Made by a program: the position numbers and the translations under genes
In this document: in pieces, positions 26,340 to 35,241 of the stretch
How positions within the stretch are numbered: position 1 is the stretch's first letter
How the letters are laid out: each line of letters begins with the position of its first letter
The notes under the pieces: model-generated
Seen by the model: only the letters and a program-made list of their open reading frames with translations
Database searches by the model: none
What the model was told of the DNA's origin: nothing
Assembly (NCBI GenBank): GCA_963715405.1
Contig: OY970239.1
Span: 310,001 to 374,000, forward strand
DNA: 64,000 bases
Source: JALZKA01 sp963715405
GTDB lineage: Bacteria; Actinomycetota; Thermoleophilia; Solirubrobacterales; 70-9
Reading direction: 5' to 3'

Positions 26340-27578
26340 CTACAGCCCCAGGCGTTTTCCGAGGATCTCCTTCATCACCTCGTCGGTACCGCCTCCGATC
26401 GGGCCAAGACGCAGGTCGCGGAGCGCTCGTTCGATCCCGTACTCGCGCATGTAGCCGTAGCCGCCGTGGATCTGGAGGCACTCGTCGGCAACCTCGACCG
26501 CGGCACGCTGAGTGAGAAGCTTCGCCTTCGTCACCTCGTCGAGCCCAGCCGTGATGGAGGGATGTGTCCAATCGCCCGCGGCGATCGCCTCGCGGCGCTC
26601 GGCCTCGGGCGCGATGAACTCCCGCAGGGCGTGGTAGGTGAGAGCCCGTGACGTCTCGAGCTTCACGCCGATCTCGGCGATCTTGTGCCGAAGAACCTGG
26701 AAGCGGCCGATCGGGCGGCCGAACGCCTCGCGCTCGAGGGAATAGGCGATCGTGACCTCAAGCAGCCGTCGCATCGCGCCCACGGCGCCAAGCGCCATGA
26801 GCAAGCGCTCCCACTGGAAGTTGGCCATGATCAGGTAGAAGCCTCCGTTCTCGGGGCCAAGGAGGTTCTCGGCCGGCACCTCGACATCGGTGAAGGAAAG
26901 CTCGCCGGTGTCGGATGCCTGCCAGCCCATCTTCTCGAGCTTTCGGGAGACCTCGAACCCGGGCATGCCCTTCTCGATCAGAAGGAACGAGATGCCGCCG
27001 TGCCCGCCCTCGGGCGTCGTCTTGACCGCCGTCACGACGAAGTCTGCGCGCACGCCGTTGGTGATGAAGGTCTTGGCGCCGTTCACCCGGTAGCCATCGG
27101 GCGTGCGGTCCGCGCGTGTCGAGATCGAGGCGACGTCCGAGCCCGCGCCGGGCTCGGTGATGCCGAGCGCGCCGATCTGCTCTCCGGCGATGGCGGGGCG
27201 GAGGAAGCGCTCGTGCTGGTCGGGCGTGCCGAACTTCCAGATGGGCGGCGTCGCGATGCCGGTGTGAGCGCCCAAGCCCGCGCCGACGCCGCCTCCCGCG
27301 CCCGCCGCCGCCATCTCCTCAGACCAGACCGCGTCGTGGACGTAGTCGCCGCCCTGTCCGCCCAGCTCCTCCGGGTACTTGAGCCCGAGGAAGCCCAGCT
27401 CGGCAGCCCGGTGGTAGAGCTCTCGGGGAAACTCGCCCGCCTCGTCCCACTCGCCGACGTGAGGCGCGATCTCGGTCGAGACCCAGCGCGCGATCGTCTC
27501 GCGAAGCTGCTCGTGCTCGTCCTGGAAGGGCGGGATGAGCGCCCGCTCGCCCGAATCCTTGACAACGGTGTCGCTCAT
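26340..27578 (-). CDS. Acyl-CoA dehydrogenase
   Basis: 412 residues. Features: FAD-binding ITEPGAGSDVASI and GAKTFITNGV, the mid-domain FLLIEKGMPGFEVSRKLEKMGW, and the C-terminal IHGGYGYMREYGIERALRDLRLGPIGGGTDEVMKEILGK, the usual FAD/dimer signature. It should oxidise an acyl-CoA to the trans-2-enoyl-CoA with electron transfer to ETF. Third of three consecutive dehydrogenase genes read from the operator at 30032. Confidence 0.92.
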   Translation of the reverse strand: MSDTVVKDSGERALIPPFQDEHEQLRETIARWVSTEIAPHVGEWDEAGEFPRELYHRAAELGFLGLKYPEELGGQGGDYVHDAVWSEEMAAAGAGGGVGAGLGAHTGIATPPIWKFGTPDQHERFLRPAIAGEQIGALGITEPGAGSDVASISTRADRTPDGYRVNGAKTFITNGVRADFVVTAVKTTPEGGHGGISFLLIEKGMPGFEVSRKLEKMGWQASDTGELSFTDVEVPAENLLGPENGGFYLIMANFQWERLLMALGAVGAMRRLLEVTIAYSLEREAFGRPIGRFQVLRHKIAEIGVKLETSRALTYHALREFIAPEAERREAIAAGDWTHPSITAGLDEVTKAKLLTQRAAVEVADECLQIHGGYGYMREYGIERALRDLRLGPIGGGTDEVMKEILGKRLGL

Positions 27579-27585
27579 CCGGCGC

Positions 27586-28773
27586 TCAGTAGCTACGTGG
27601 CAAGCCGAGCGAGTGCTCGGCCACGTAGTTCAGGATCATCTCGCGCGAGACGGGGGCGGTGCGGGTCAGGCGAGCGCCCCAGTACATGTCGGTCAGGCCG
27701 TACTCGAGCGCGAAGCCATTGCCTCCGTGGGTCTGGATCGCCTGGTCCACACACTTGATCGACGCCTCGGCGGCGGCGTACTTCGCCATGTTCGCGGGCT
27801 CGCCCGCCGGGGCGCCCGCGTCGTAGAGCGCGGCCGCCTTTTGCGTCATGAGGCGCGCCAGCTCGAGCTCGATCTTGGCCTGGGCGAGCGGGTGGGAGAG
27901 GCCCTGGTGCGCGCCGATCGGCGTCTTCCAGACGACGCGCTCGTTCGCGTAGGCGCTCGCGAGCTCGAGCGCGCGACGGCCAAGGCCGCTAGCGACCGCG
28001 GCACCCATGATCCGCTCTGGATTGAGACCGTCGAACGCTGCCTTGAGTCCGGCGGTCTCGGATTCGCCAATGACCCGGTCGGCGGGGACCTCGACGTTGT
28101 CGAAGAAGAGCTGCCACTGCTTGTCGGCGCCCCGGAGCGCGACCGGAATGTGCTGGCGCTCGAGACCCGGTGCGTCTGAGTCGACCAGCATGAGCAGCGG
28201 TAGACCGAGCGAGCCGTCCTCCTCGCGCTTGCGCGCGATCACGAGAATCGCGTGCGCGTCCTCTACACCTGAGATGTAGGTCTTCTGACCCTTGAGGCGA
28301 TAGACGTCGCCGTCGCGGACCGCCGTGGTGGCGAGGTTGTGCGAGTTGGTCCCGGCGTCAGGCTCCGTGATAGCGAAGGCAACGCGAGTCGTACCGGCGG
28401 CGATGCCCGGCAGCCAGTCCTCGCGCTGGCGCTCAGTCCCGTGGCGGGTCAAGATCGAACCGACGATCGCCGGCGAGACGACTATGAGGAGCAGCGAGCA
28501 GCCCGCCGCTGAGATCTCCTCGCCGACGGCCTGCAGCGCGTGCATGCCGAGGCCGCCGCCGCCGTAGCGCTCCGGCAGGTTCACGCCGAGGTAGCCCTTC
28601 TCGGCGAGCTTGTCCCAGAGCTCGCGGGGAGGTTCGTCGGCCTCCACCACACGCCGCATGTACGCATGGCCGCCCACCGATTCGCAGATGCCGCGCACGG
28701 CCTTGCGGATCTCCACCTCCTCGTCGGTCGCGACGATGGGCAGGGCCACGAGTTCGTCGATTGCGGTTGCCAT
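27586..28773 (-). CDS. Acyl-CoA dehydrogenase
   Basis: 395 residues. It shows ITEPDAGTNSHNLATTAV, LKGQKTYISGVEDAHAI, QAQ-type helices and the C-terminal IQTHGGNGFALEYGLTDMYWGARLTRTAPVSREMILNYVAEHSLGL. It differs from the other two in the active-site region (TNSHNLATT), suggesting another substrate chain type. The start at 28773 is 4 nt downstream of the previous gene's stop. Confidence 0.9.
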   Translation of the reverse strand: MATAIDELVALPIVATDEEVEIRKAVRGICESVGGHAYMRRVVEADEPPRELWDKLAEKGYLGVNLPERYGGGGLGMHALQAVGEEISAAGCSLLLIVVSPAIVGSILTRHGTERQREDWLPGIAAGTTRVAFAITEPDAGTNSHNLATTAVRDGDVYRLKGQKTYISGVEDAHAILVIARKREEDGSLGLPLLMLVDSDAPGLERQHIPVALRGADKQWQLFFDNVEVPADRVIGESETAGLKAAFDGLNPERIMGAAVASGLGRRALELASAYANERVVWKTPIGAHQGLSHPLAQAKIELELARLMTQKAAALYDAGAPAGEPANMAKYAAAEASIKCVDQAIQTHGGNGFALEYGLTDMYWGARLTRTAPVSREMILNYVAEHSLGLPRSY

Positions 28774-28777
28774 GTGC

Positions 28778-29986
28778 CTACAGCCCGTACGAACGCCCGA
28801 TAACTTCCAGCATGATCTCGTCCGTGCCGGCTCCGATGCGGTTGAGCCGCTGGTCGCGAAAGGCGCGCTCGATCTCGTACTCCTTCATGTAGCCGTAGCC
28901 GCCCAGGATCTGGATGCACTCGTCGGCCACCTCGTGACAGACGCGCGAGGCATAGAGCTTTGCCATCGAGATCTCGCGCACCGGGTACTCGCCGTTGGCG
29001 AAGCGCCAGGCCACGGTGTGGGTGAGCTGCTTGGCGGCCTCGATCTTCGTTGCCATGTCGGCGAACTTGTGGCGGATCACCTGAAAGCGGCCGATCGCCC
29101 GGCCGAAAGCCTCACGCTCCTTGGCGTACTCGAGCGTCCGCTCGAACATGCGCTCGGCGCCCGCGTATCCACCCGCGGCGCCGACCAGGCGCTCACCTTG
29201 AAGCTCCCAGGAGATGTGGTAGAAGCCCTTGCCCTCTTCACCCAGGATCGAGTCGGCCGGCACCCTGACGTTGTCGAACGCGAGCTCGCCCGTGTCCGAG
29301 GCGTGCATACCCATCTTCTCGAGCTCGGCCGAGATCTTAAAACCGGGGACGTGGTTTCCGTCGTCGTCTTTTAAGTCGATAAGCATCAGGGTGATGCCCG
29401 CGTGGCCTGCGTCGGGATCGGTCTTCGTGACCAGGACGCAAAAGTCGGCGCGGGGGCCGTTCGTGATGAACGTCTTCGAGCCGTTGATGACGAACTCGTC
29501 GCCGTCGCGAATCGCGGTCGTGCGGATGCCCGCGACGTCCGAGCCCGCGCCCGGCTCCGTGATTCCGAGGCATCCCACCTTGTCGCCGGCGATGCCGGGC
29601 ACCAGATAGCGCTCCTTCTGCTCTTCGGTTCCAAGCATGTGGATGGGAGGAAGCACCATGTCGGTCTGGACAGCGAAGCCCATGTTCGTTCCGCCCGAGC
29701 CTGAATAGGAGAGGCACTCTGCACGGATCAGTGAGTAGTAGTAGTCGCCACCCTGACCGCCGTATTCCTCGGGGAAGCAGAGGCCGAGGAAGCCGAGGTC
29801 CCCCGCGCGCTTCATGACCTCGGTCGGCCAATAGGTGTCTTCCCACTCGTTGCGATGGGGGTGCATCTCCTTCTTGACCCATGCAGTCATGGAGTCGCGC
29901 AGGTCGAGGTGCTCCTGCGAATAGATCAGGTGCGCCCGCTGTGCGTCGTGCTCGGGCTTGATCACGGTCGATTCGGCGGTTGCCAC
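28778..29986 (-). CDS. Acyl-CoA dehydrogenase
   Basis: 402 residues starting at GTG (AAGGAG lies about 12 nt upstream). Features: ITEPGAGSDVAGIRTTAI, INGSKTFITNGPRADF, FLxGEEGKGF and IQILGGYGYMKEYEIERAFRDQRLNRIGAGTDEIMLEVIGR. It is the promoter-proximal gene of the three, divergent from the enoyl-CoA hydratase across a 72-nt gap that contains the GGAAGTA-N8-TACTTCC palindrome. The three dehydrogenases probably act on different steps or chain types of one pathway. Confidence 0.92.
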   Translation of the reverse strand: MATAESTVIKPEHDAQRAHLIYSQEHLDLRDSMTAWVKKEMHPHRNEWEDTYWPTEVMKRAGDLGFLGLCFPEEYGGQGGDYYYSLIRAECLSYSGSGGTNMGFAVQTDMVLPPIHMLGTEEQKERYLVPGIAGDKVGCLGITEPGAGSDVAGIRTTAIRDGDEFVINGSKTFITNGPRADFCVLVTKTDPDAGHAGITLMLIDLKDDDGNHVPGFKISAELEKMGMHASDTGELAFDNVRVPADSILGEEGKGFYHISWELQGERLVGAAGGYAGAERMFERTLEYAKEREAFGRAIGRFQVIRHKFADMATKIEAAKQLTHTVAWRFANGEYPVREISMAKLYASRVCHEVADECIQILGGYGYMKEYEIERAFRDQRLNRIGAGTDEIMLEVIGRSYGL

Positions 29987-30031
29987 GGTGGGGGAGGGCT
30001 CCTTGGGTGGTAGGGGTCTGACGACGTAGTT

Positions 30032-30053
30032 GGAAGTAAACAGTAATACTTCC
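30032..30053. promoter_or_regulatory. 22-bp palindromic operator between divergent catabolic operons
   Basis: GGAAGTA (30032-30038), 8-nt centre, TACTTCC (30047-30053), perfect 7-bp arms. It overlaps a TAATAC -10-like hexamer (30044-30049) just before the GTG of the enoyl-CoA hydratase (30059). Both divergent operons start within about 65 nt, so a bound repressor would control both. The MerR gene at the end of the plus-strand operon (34615) or the TetR gene (37210) are candidate binders. Confidence 0.6.
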
Positions 30054-30058
30054 TACTC

Positions 30059-30844
30059 GTGGCTGCTTACGAGAAGATCAAGCTCGACGTCTCTGACGGC
30101 GTCGCGACCATCACGCTCGACGATCCCGAGACGCGAAACGCGCTCTCGGATCAGCTTCTTTCCGAGTTGCTCGACGCGCTCCGCGCGATCAAGGACGACG
30201 ATGAGGCGCGGGTGGTCGTGCTCGCGTCGTCGCACGAAAAGGTCTTCTCGGCAGGCGGCAACCTCGGCGGCTTCGCTGCCGACGCTCCTACCGCGCACAA
30301 GTACTTCGCCACCAGCCTCTTCCCCCAGGTGTTCGTCGAGCTCGGCGAGCTGGGGAAGCCGTCGATCGTCGCCGCCTCCGGCCACGTCCTCGCAGGCTCG
30401 CTCGGAATCGCGCTCGCGTGCGATCTGATCATCGCCAAGGACACGGCGGGCTTCGGGACGCCCGAGATCAACGTGGGCCTCTTTCCGTTCATGATCATGG
30501 CGCTCATCTACCGCAACGTCCCGCGCAAGAAGACGACGGAGATGCTGCTTCTCGGTGAGCGCCTGACCGCGGAGGAGGCGCGCGAGGCCGGGATCGTCAA
30601 CAAGGTCGTTTCGGGCGAGGAGTTCGACTCTGCAGTAGCGGAGTGGGCGCAAAAGCTGGCGTCGAAGTCGCCGTTGGTGATGAAGCTCGGCAAGGACGCG
30701 ATGTGGCGCCAGCTCGACATGCCTCTGGCCGACGCGCTCGACTACCTCCGCTCGCAGCTGACGATCGAGCTTCAGACCGAGGACGCGATCGAGGGCGTCA
30801 CCGCGTTCTTCGAAAAGCGCGAACCCGTGTGGAAGGGAAGATGA
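30059..30844 (+). CDS. Enoyl-CoA hydratase
   Basis: A 261-residue crotonase-type hydratase/isomerase starting at GTG. Oxyanion loops: VFSAGGNLGGFA and ASGHVLAGSLGIALACDLIIAKD, then GFGTPEINVGLFPFMI with the Glu in the catalytic position. No Shine-Dalgarno is visible; the mRNA may be leaderless from the overlapping -10. The stop overlaps the carboxyltransferase start (ATGA), beginning a five-gene, 4-nt-overlapping operon. Confidence 0.9.
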   Translation: MAAYEKIKLDVSDGVATITLDDPETRNALSDQLLSELLDALRAIKDDDEARVVVLASSHEKVFSAGGNLGGFAADAPTAHKYFATSLFPQVFVELGELGKPSIVAASGHVLAGSLGIALACDLIIAKDTAGFGTPEINVGLFPFMIMALIYRNVPRKKTTEMLLLGERLTAEEAREAGIVNKVVSGEEFDSAVAEWAQKLASKSPLVMKLGKDAMWRQLDMPLADALDYLRSQLTIELQTEDAIEGVTAFFEKREPVWKGR

Positions 30845-32481
30845 GCGACACGACCGAGAAGCCGCCGACCGGCACCGAGCATGCAGCCGATGCCGCAGAG
30901 GCGCCCGCCGAAACCGATGCGGGCCGGGAGACGGGGATGCAGGGGCTCGTTCGCGACCTCCACGAGCGGCGCGAGAACGCGAAGCTGGGCGGCGGCGCGG
31001 AAAGAATCGAAAAGCAGCACTCGCGCGGCAAGCTGACCGCACGCGAGCGGATCGACCTGCTGGTCGACGAGGGCACCTTTGTGGAGATGGGGATCCACGG
31101 TCGACCCCATTTCTCCCAGCGCTCCATGGAGGGAAAGGACGCGCCGGCCGACGGCGTGATCACCGGGTGGGGCGACGTGGACGGCCGCACCGTTGCGATC
31201 GCGGCCTACGACTTCACCGTCATGGCGGGGTCAATGGGGATGACCGGCGAGCTCAAGGTGACTCGCCTACGGGAGATCGCGCTGAAGCAGCGCATGCCTC
31301 TGATCTGGCTCCTCGACTCGGCGGGCGCGCGCATCCAGGAGGCTGCGGGGTCGCTCTTCGCCGGCTCGGGCCATCTCTTTCGCGAAGAGGTCGAGATGTC
31401 GGGCGTCGTCCCGATGGTTGCGGCGATGCTGGGGCCCTGTGCTGCGGGCACCGCATACATCCCGGGGCTCTCGGACTTCGTGCCGATGGTCGTGGGCCAG
31501 GGCGCGATGGCGCTGGCCGGGCCGCACCTGACCAAGGCGGTGACGGGCGAAGATATCTCGATGGAGGACCTCGGCGGAGCCAAGGTCCACTGCCGCAAGT
31601 CAGGCGTGGGCGACCTCGAGGTGAAGGACGATCCCGAGTGCATCGAGGCAGTCAAGACCTACCTCTCGTTCTTCCCGTCGAACTGCGAGGAGCGCCCCCC
31701 GATCAGCGAAACCGAGGACCCCGACGACCGCATGTCCGAGAAGCTTCTCGACATCGTCCCGGAGTCGCCCCGGCATCCCTACGACATGTACGACGTGATC
31801 CGGGAGATCGTCGACGACGGCGAGTGGTTCGATCTCAAGCCGAAGTTCGCGAAGACCGTGATCACGTGCCTCGCCCGCTTCGGAGGGCAGCCGGTCGGCA
31901 TCGTCGCGAGCCAGCCGAAGCAGCTTGGCGGCATCCTCGAGAACGACTCGGCCGACAAGGCGGCTCGGTTCGTGAACCTCTGCGACGCGTTCTCGATCCC
32001 GCTTGTCTTCCTCCAGGACGTGCCCGGGTTCATGGTCGGCTCGAAGGTCGAGCACGCCGGAATCATCCGCCACGGAGCCAAGATGCTCTACGCGATCGCG
32101 CGCGCGACGGTGCCCAAAGTCACGGTTGTGATCCGCAAGGCCTACGGCGCGGGCTACTACGTCATGAACGGCAAGGCGTATGAGCCCGACCAGATCTACG
32201 CGTGGCCGTCGGCCGAGATCTCGGTCATGGGCGCCGAGGGCGCCGTCAACATCATCGGCCGCTCGGCGATCGAGGCGTCGGACGATCCCGACGCTACGCG
32301 CGAGGCGATGCTGGACGCGGTGCGCTCTCAGATTGACGTTTACATCGCAGCCGGTAACGCGATGATCGACGATGTCATCGACCCGCGCGAGACCCGCCCG
32401 CGGATCATCTCGGCGCTCAAGATGGCGAAGGACAAGAAGGTCGAGAGGCCGTGGCGCAAGCATGGAGTGATGCCCGTATGA
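30841..32481 (+). CDS. Acyl-CoA carboxylase, carboxyltransferase (beta) subunit
   Basis: 546 residues of the PccB/AccD5/MccB type. N-terminal acyl-CoA half (GMTGELKVTRLREIALKQRMPLIWLLDSAGARIQE) and C-terminal carboxybiotin half (QPKQLGGILENDSADKAARFVNLCDAFSIPLVFLQDVPGFMVG, AYGAGYYVMNGKAYEPDQIYAWPSAEISVMGAEGAVNI), both with their oxyanion Gly/Ala motifs. The substrate may be propionyl-, methylcrotonyl- or geranyl-CoA; sequence alone does not decide. The start is the ATGA overlap at 30841. The biotin carboxylase subunit is not in the window; the free carrier protein at 17756 could be the biotin carrier. Confidence 0.92.
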   Translation: MSDTTEKPPTGTEHAADAAEAPAETDAGRETGMQGLVRDLHERRENAKLGGGAERIEKQHSRGKLTARERIDLLVDEGTFVEMGIHGRPHFSQRSMEGKDAPADGVITGWGDVDGRTVAIAAYDFTVMAGSMGMTGELKVTRLREIALKQRMPLIWLLDSAGARIQEAAGSLFAGSGHLFREEVEMSGVVPMVAAMLGPCAAGTAYIPGLSDFVPMVVGQGAMALAGPHLTKAVTGEDISMEDLGGAKVHCRKSGVGDLEVKDDPECIEAVKTYLSFFPSNCEERPPISETEDPDDRMSEKLLDIVPESPRHPYDMYDVIREIVDDGEWFDLKPKFAKTVITCLARFGGQPVGIVASQPKQLGGILENDSADKAARFVNLCDAFSIPLVFLQDVPGFMVGSKVEHAGIIRHGAKMLYAIARATVPKVTVVIRKAYGAGYYVMNGKAYEPDQIYAWPSAEISVMGAEGAVNIIGRSAIEASDDPDATREAMLDAVRSQIDVYIAAGNAMIDDVIDPRETRPRIISALKMAKDKKVERPWRKHGVMPV

Positions 32482-33383
32482 GCACGTTTGACCAGCCGGT
32501 GATCATCTCGTGCTCGATCTCGGGGGCGATCGCGAACCGCGAGCAGTGCCCGGCGATCCCATATACCCCCGAGGAGTACGCCGCCGAGGCGCGACGTGCG
32601 GTAGACGAGGGCGCGTCGCAGATCCACATTCATGCGCGCACCACCGATGGCGTGCCCTCGTACGAGATCGAGGACTTCCGGGCGATCACGCGGGCGATCC
32701 TGGACGAGGTCGGCGACGTGATCGTGAACTACTCGACGGGCGCGATCGGCGTCCCGATGGAGAAACGCCTCGCCTATCTCGAGGAGCTGACGCCCGACGT
32801 CGCCGCGCTCAACATGAGCTCGATGAACTACGCGAAGTACTCGCGCAGGCGCAAGGACTTCGTCTTCAAGGCGGTGTTCGAGAACTCGTTCGACACGATC
32901 ATCGAGTTCCTCACGAAGATGCGCGAGTTCGGGATCAAGCCGGAGCACGAGTGCTTTGACGCGGGCCACGTCGCGAACCTCGACCCGCTGATCGACATGG
33001 GCCTCGTCACCGAGCCGCATCAGATCTCGCTGGTGATGGGAGTGACAGGCGGCATACGACCGACCACGCGCAACATCGGCTTCATGTCCGAGCAGATCCC
33101 CGGCGGGCCCGACCGCGGCGCGAACTGGCAGGTGATTGGGATCTCTCGCGCCCAGTGGCGCCTCCTCGCCACCTCGCTGACGCTCGGCGGCAACGTCCGC
33201 GCGGGACTCGAGGACAACCTTTATCTGCCCGACGGCGAGATGGCTCGTTCGAACGGCGACCTGATCGCGAAGGCCCGCCAGATGGCCGAGGACATCGGCC
33301 GTCGCGCGGCGACCGTCGCCGAGGCGCGCGAGATGCTCGGGCTCTCGGAGAAGTCCCAGGCCCTCCAGGCGGTCGCGGCGTGA
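32478..33383 (+). CDS. Beta-keto acid cleavage enzyme (DUF849/BKACE family)
   Basis: 301 residues. Family enzymes catalyse the zinc-dependent condensation of a beta-keto acid with acetyl-CoA giving acetoacetate plus the new CoA ester. The metal ligands His50 and His52 (QIHIHART) and the conserved Glu245 region (NVRAGLEDNLYLPDG) are present, with GVTGGIRPTTRNIGFM. The ATG at 32478 overlaps the previous stop (ATGA). In this operon it most likely cleaves a carboxylated or keto-acid intermediate, but the substrate is not predictable. Confidence 0.88.
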   Translation: MSTFDQPVIISCSISGAIANREQCPAIPYTPEEYAAEARRAVDEGASQIHIHARTTDGVPSYEIEDFRAITRAILDEVGDVIVNYSTGAIGVPMEKRLAYLEELTPDVAALNMSSMNYAKYSRRRKDFVFKAVFENSFDTIIEFLTKMREFGIKPEHECFDAGHVANLDPLIDMGLVTEPHQISLVMGVTGGIRPTTRNIGFMSEQIPGGPDRGANWQVIGISRAQWRLLATSLTLGGNVRAGLEDNLYLPDGEMARSNGDLIAKARQMAEDIGRRAATVAEAREMLGLSEKSQALQAVAA

Positions 33384-34612
33384 GGGGAACGCTGGAGGGC
33401 ATCACGGTCCTCGATTTGAGCCGGCTCCTGCCCGGCGGGTTCTCCTCGCTCCTTCTCGCCGACGCGGGCGCGGACGTCATCAAGGTGGAGGACACGGGCA
33501 TGGGCGACTACGTCCGCTGGGCGCCGCCCTACTACGGCACCGACGAGCAGCAGGGACTCGGTACCCGCTCGGGGCTCTACCTCTCGCTCAACCGCGGCAA
33601 GCGCTCGATCCGGCTTGACCTCAAGTCCGACGGCGGCCGCGAGACTCTTCTCCGCCTCGCGCGCGACGCGGACGTCGTGCTCGAGAGCTTTCGCCCCGGC
33701 GTGCTCGACCGGCTCGGCGTCGGCTACGAGGCGCTCAAGGCAGAGAACCCGCGCATCATCTACTGCGCCATCACGGGCTACGGGCAGACGGGCCCGAACA
33801 CATCCCGGGCGGGGCACGACACGAACTACCTTGCGCTCGGAGGGCTCCTCGGCTTGACCGGGGCGTCGGACGGGCCGCCGGTGAGCGCTGCCGGCCAGAT
33901 CGCCGACCTCGGAGGCGGCGGGCTCATGGCTGTCTTCGGGATCCTTGCCGCGCTCTGGGAGCGCGAGCGCTCGGGGGAGGGCCAGCTCGTCGACGTCTCG
34001 ATGACGGATGGCGCCCAGAGCTGGCTCGCGATGGTGGCGGGCGCCTTCTTCGCTGACGGTCGCGTGCCGAAGCGCGGTCAGGAGATGCTGAACGGCGGCG
34101 TTGCGTGCTACCTGCCGTACGAGTGCGCCGACGGGTGGGTCTCCTGCGGTGCGCTCGAGCCGAAGTTCTGGCAGGCGTTCTGTCGCGGCATTGGCCGCGA
34201 GGACCTGCTGGAGCACCAGTTCGCAAAGCCCGGCTCCGAGGGGCACGCCGCCGTCGCCGAGGTGTTCATGGGAAGGACCAAGTCCGAGTGGGCCGCCTTC
34301 AACGACGAGCACGACTGCTGCATCGAGCCGGTGCTCGACCTCGGCGAGGCGCTCGAAACCGAGCTCACCAGGGAGCGCGAGATGGTCGTCGAGCTTGAGC
34401 AGCCCGAGCTGGGGCCGGTCCGCCTCCTCGGGATGCCGGTCAAGTTCTCCCGCACGCCGGGCGACGCGACCCGGCCCGCTCCGGCGCTCGGCGAGCACAC
34501 GCGAGAGGTGCTCGAGGCGGCTGGATTCGAGGTCGACGAGATCGACGCGCTGATCGAGTCGGGCGCCGCGGCCGGCTTGAGCGCCGAGGCGACCGGCTCC
34601 TTTCTCTCGTAG
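33380..34612 (+). CDS. CaiB/BaiF family CoA enzyme, resembling alpha-methylacyl-CoA racemase
   Basis: 410 residues starting at GTG with a 4-nt overlap. N-terminal LDLSRLLPGGFSSLLLADAGADVIKVEDTGMGDYVRW is the CoA-transferase III hallmark. GYGQTGPNTSRAGHDTNYLALGG (Asp147) matches the GHDxNYLAL pattern of alpha-methylacyl-CoA racemases rather than classical CoA transferases. A racemase would let the dehydrogenases attack 2-methyl-branched acyl-CoAs of either configuration. The C-terminus is typical (PGDATRPAPALGEHTREVL). Confidence 0.85.
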   Translation: MRGTLEGITVLDLSRLLPGGFSSLLLADAGADVIKVEDTGMGDYVRWAPPYYGTDEQQGLGTRSGLYLSLNRGKRSIRLDLKSDGGRETLLRLARDADVVLESFRPGVLDRLGVGYEALKAENPRIIYCAITGYGQTGPNTSRAGHDTNYLALGGLLGLTGASDGPPVSAAGQIADLGGGGLMAVFGILAALWERERSGEGQLVDVSMTDGAQSWLAMVAGAFFADGRVPKRGQEMLNGGVACYLPYECADGWVSCGALEPKFWQAFCRGIGREDLLEHQFAKPGSEGHAAVAEVFMGRTKSEWAAFNDEHDCCIEPVLDLGEALETELTREREMVVELEQPELGPVRLLGMPVKFSRTPGDATRPAPALGEHTREVLEAAGFEVDEIDALIESGAAAGLSAEATGSFLS

Positions 34613-34614
34613 CC

Positions 34615-35241
34615 ATGGCAGCGCCCGCCAAAGAGCTCTTGAAGATCTCAGAGCTTGCCGAGCGCGCCGAGGTCCCCGTCGCGACCGTCCGCCACTACCT
34701 GCGCGAAGGCCTCCTTCCCGAGCCCGTGAAGACGTCGAAGAACATGGCGTACTACCCGCCGGAGTTCGTGGAGCGCATTCGCCTGATCAAGCGCCTGCAG
34801 GAGGAGCGGTTCATGCCGCTGCGGATCATCAAGGACACGCTCCTGGCCGAGCGGACGCCTGAGCCCGAGGTGCTGGAGCGCTTTGACGTGCCGGCGCGGG
34901 CACTTAAGCGACTAGCCGAGGTTGGCGTGCTCAGCCCGGACGAGCGTGGGTACTCGCAAGCGGACGTGCGCATAATCGAGGCGATCACGCGCTTCCGGGC
35001 GGAAGGCTGGAACGAGAAGACAGGCTTCGGCGCCCGCGACGTTGCCCGGCTGATGGACGGCCTCGCGCCTGTCGTCGCCGACGAGCTGGCGCTGATGGTC
35101 GAGCGTTTCTCGGCCATGGATCCCGAGCAGGCCGCCGAGCTCCTCGAAGCCGGCATGAGCCCCTTCCCGGACCTGATCGGCGCCCTCCACGCGAAGGCGC
35201 TAACGGACCAGTTCGAGCGCCAGCGAGCCGAGCGGAGCTAG
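34615..35241 (+). CDS. MerR-family transcription regulator
   Basis: 208 residues. N-terminal MerR winged HTH: LLKISELAERAEVPVATVRHYLREGLLPEPVKTSKNMAYYPPEFVERIRLIKRLQEERFMPLRIIKDTL (about 8-77). The C-terminal effector part has no cysteines, so a metal ligand is unlikely. It is the last gene of the acyl-CoA catabolic operon and starts 2 nt after the CaiB gene, so it probably senses a CoA ester and controls this and the divergent dehydrogenase operon, similar in role to LiuR. Its TAG shares CTAG with the convergent stop. Confidence 0.85.
   Translation: MAAPAKELLKISELAERAEVPVATVRHYLREGLLPEPVKTSKNMAYYPPEFVERIRLIKRLQEERFMPLRIIKDTLLAERTPEPEVLERFDVPARALKRLAEVGVLSPDERGYSQADVRIIEAITRFRAEGWNEKTGFGARDVARLMDGLAPVVADELALMVERFSAMDPEQAAELLEAGMSPFPDLIGALHAKALTDQFERQRAERS

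Noticed and set aside
30053..31042. Minus-strand ORF across the ECH/carboxyltransferase junction
   Set aside because: Runs through the operator and two well-supported genes; Arg-rich shadow.
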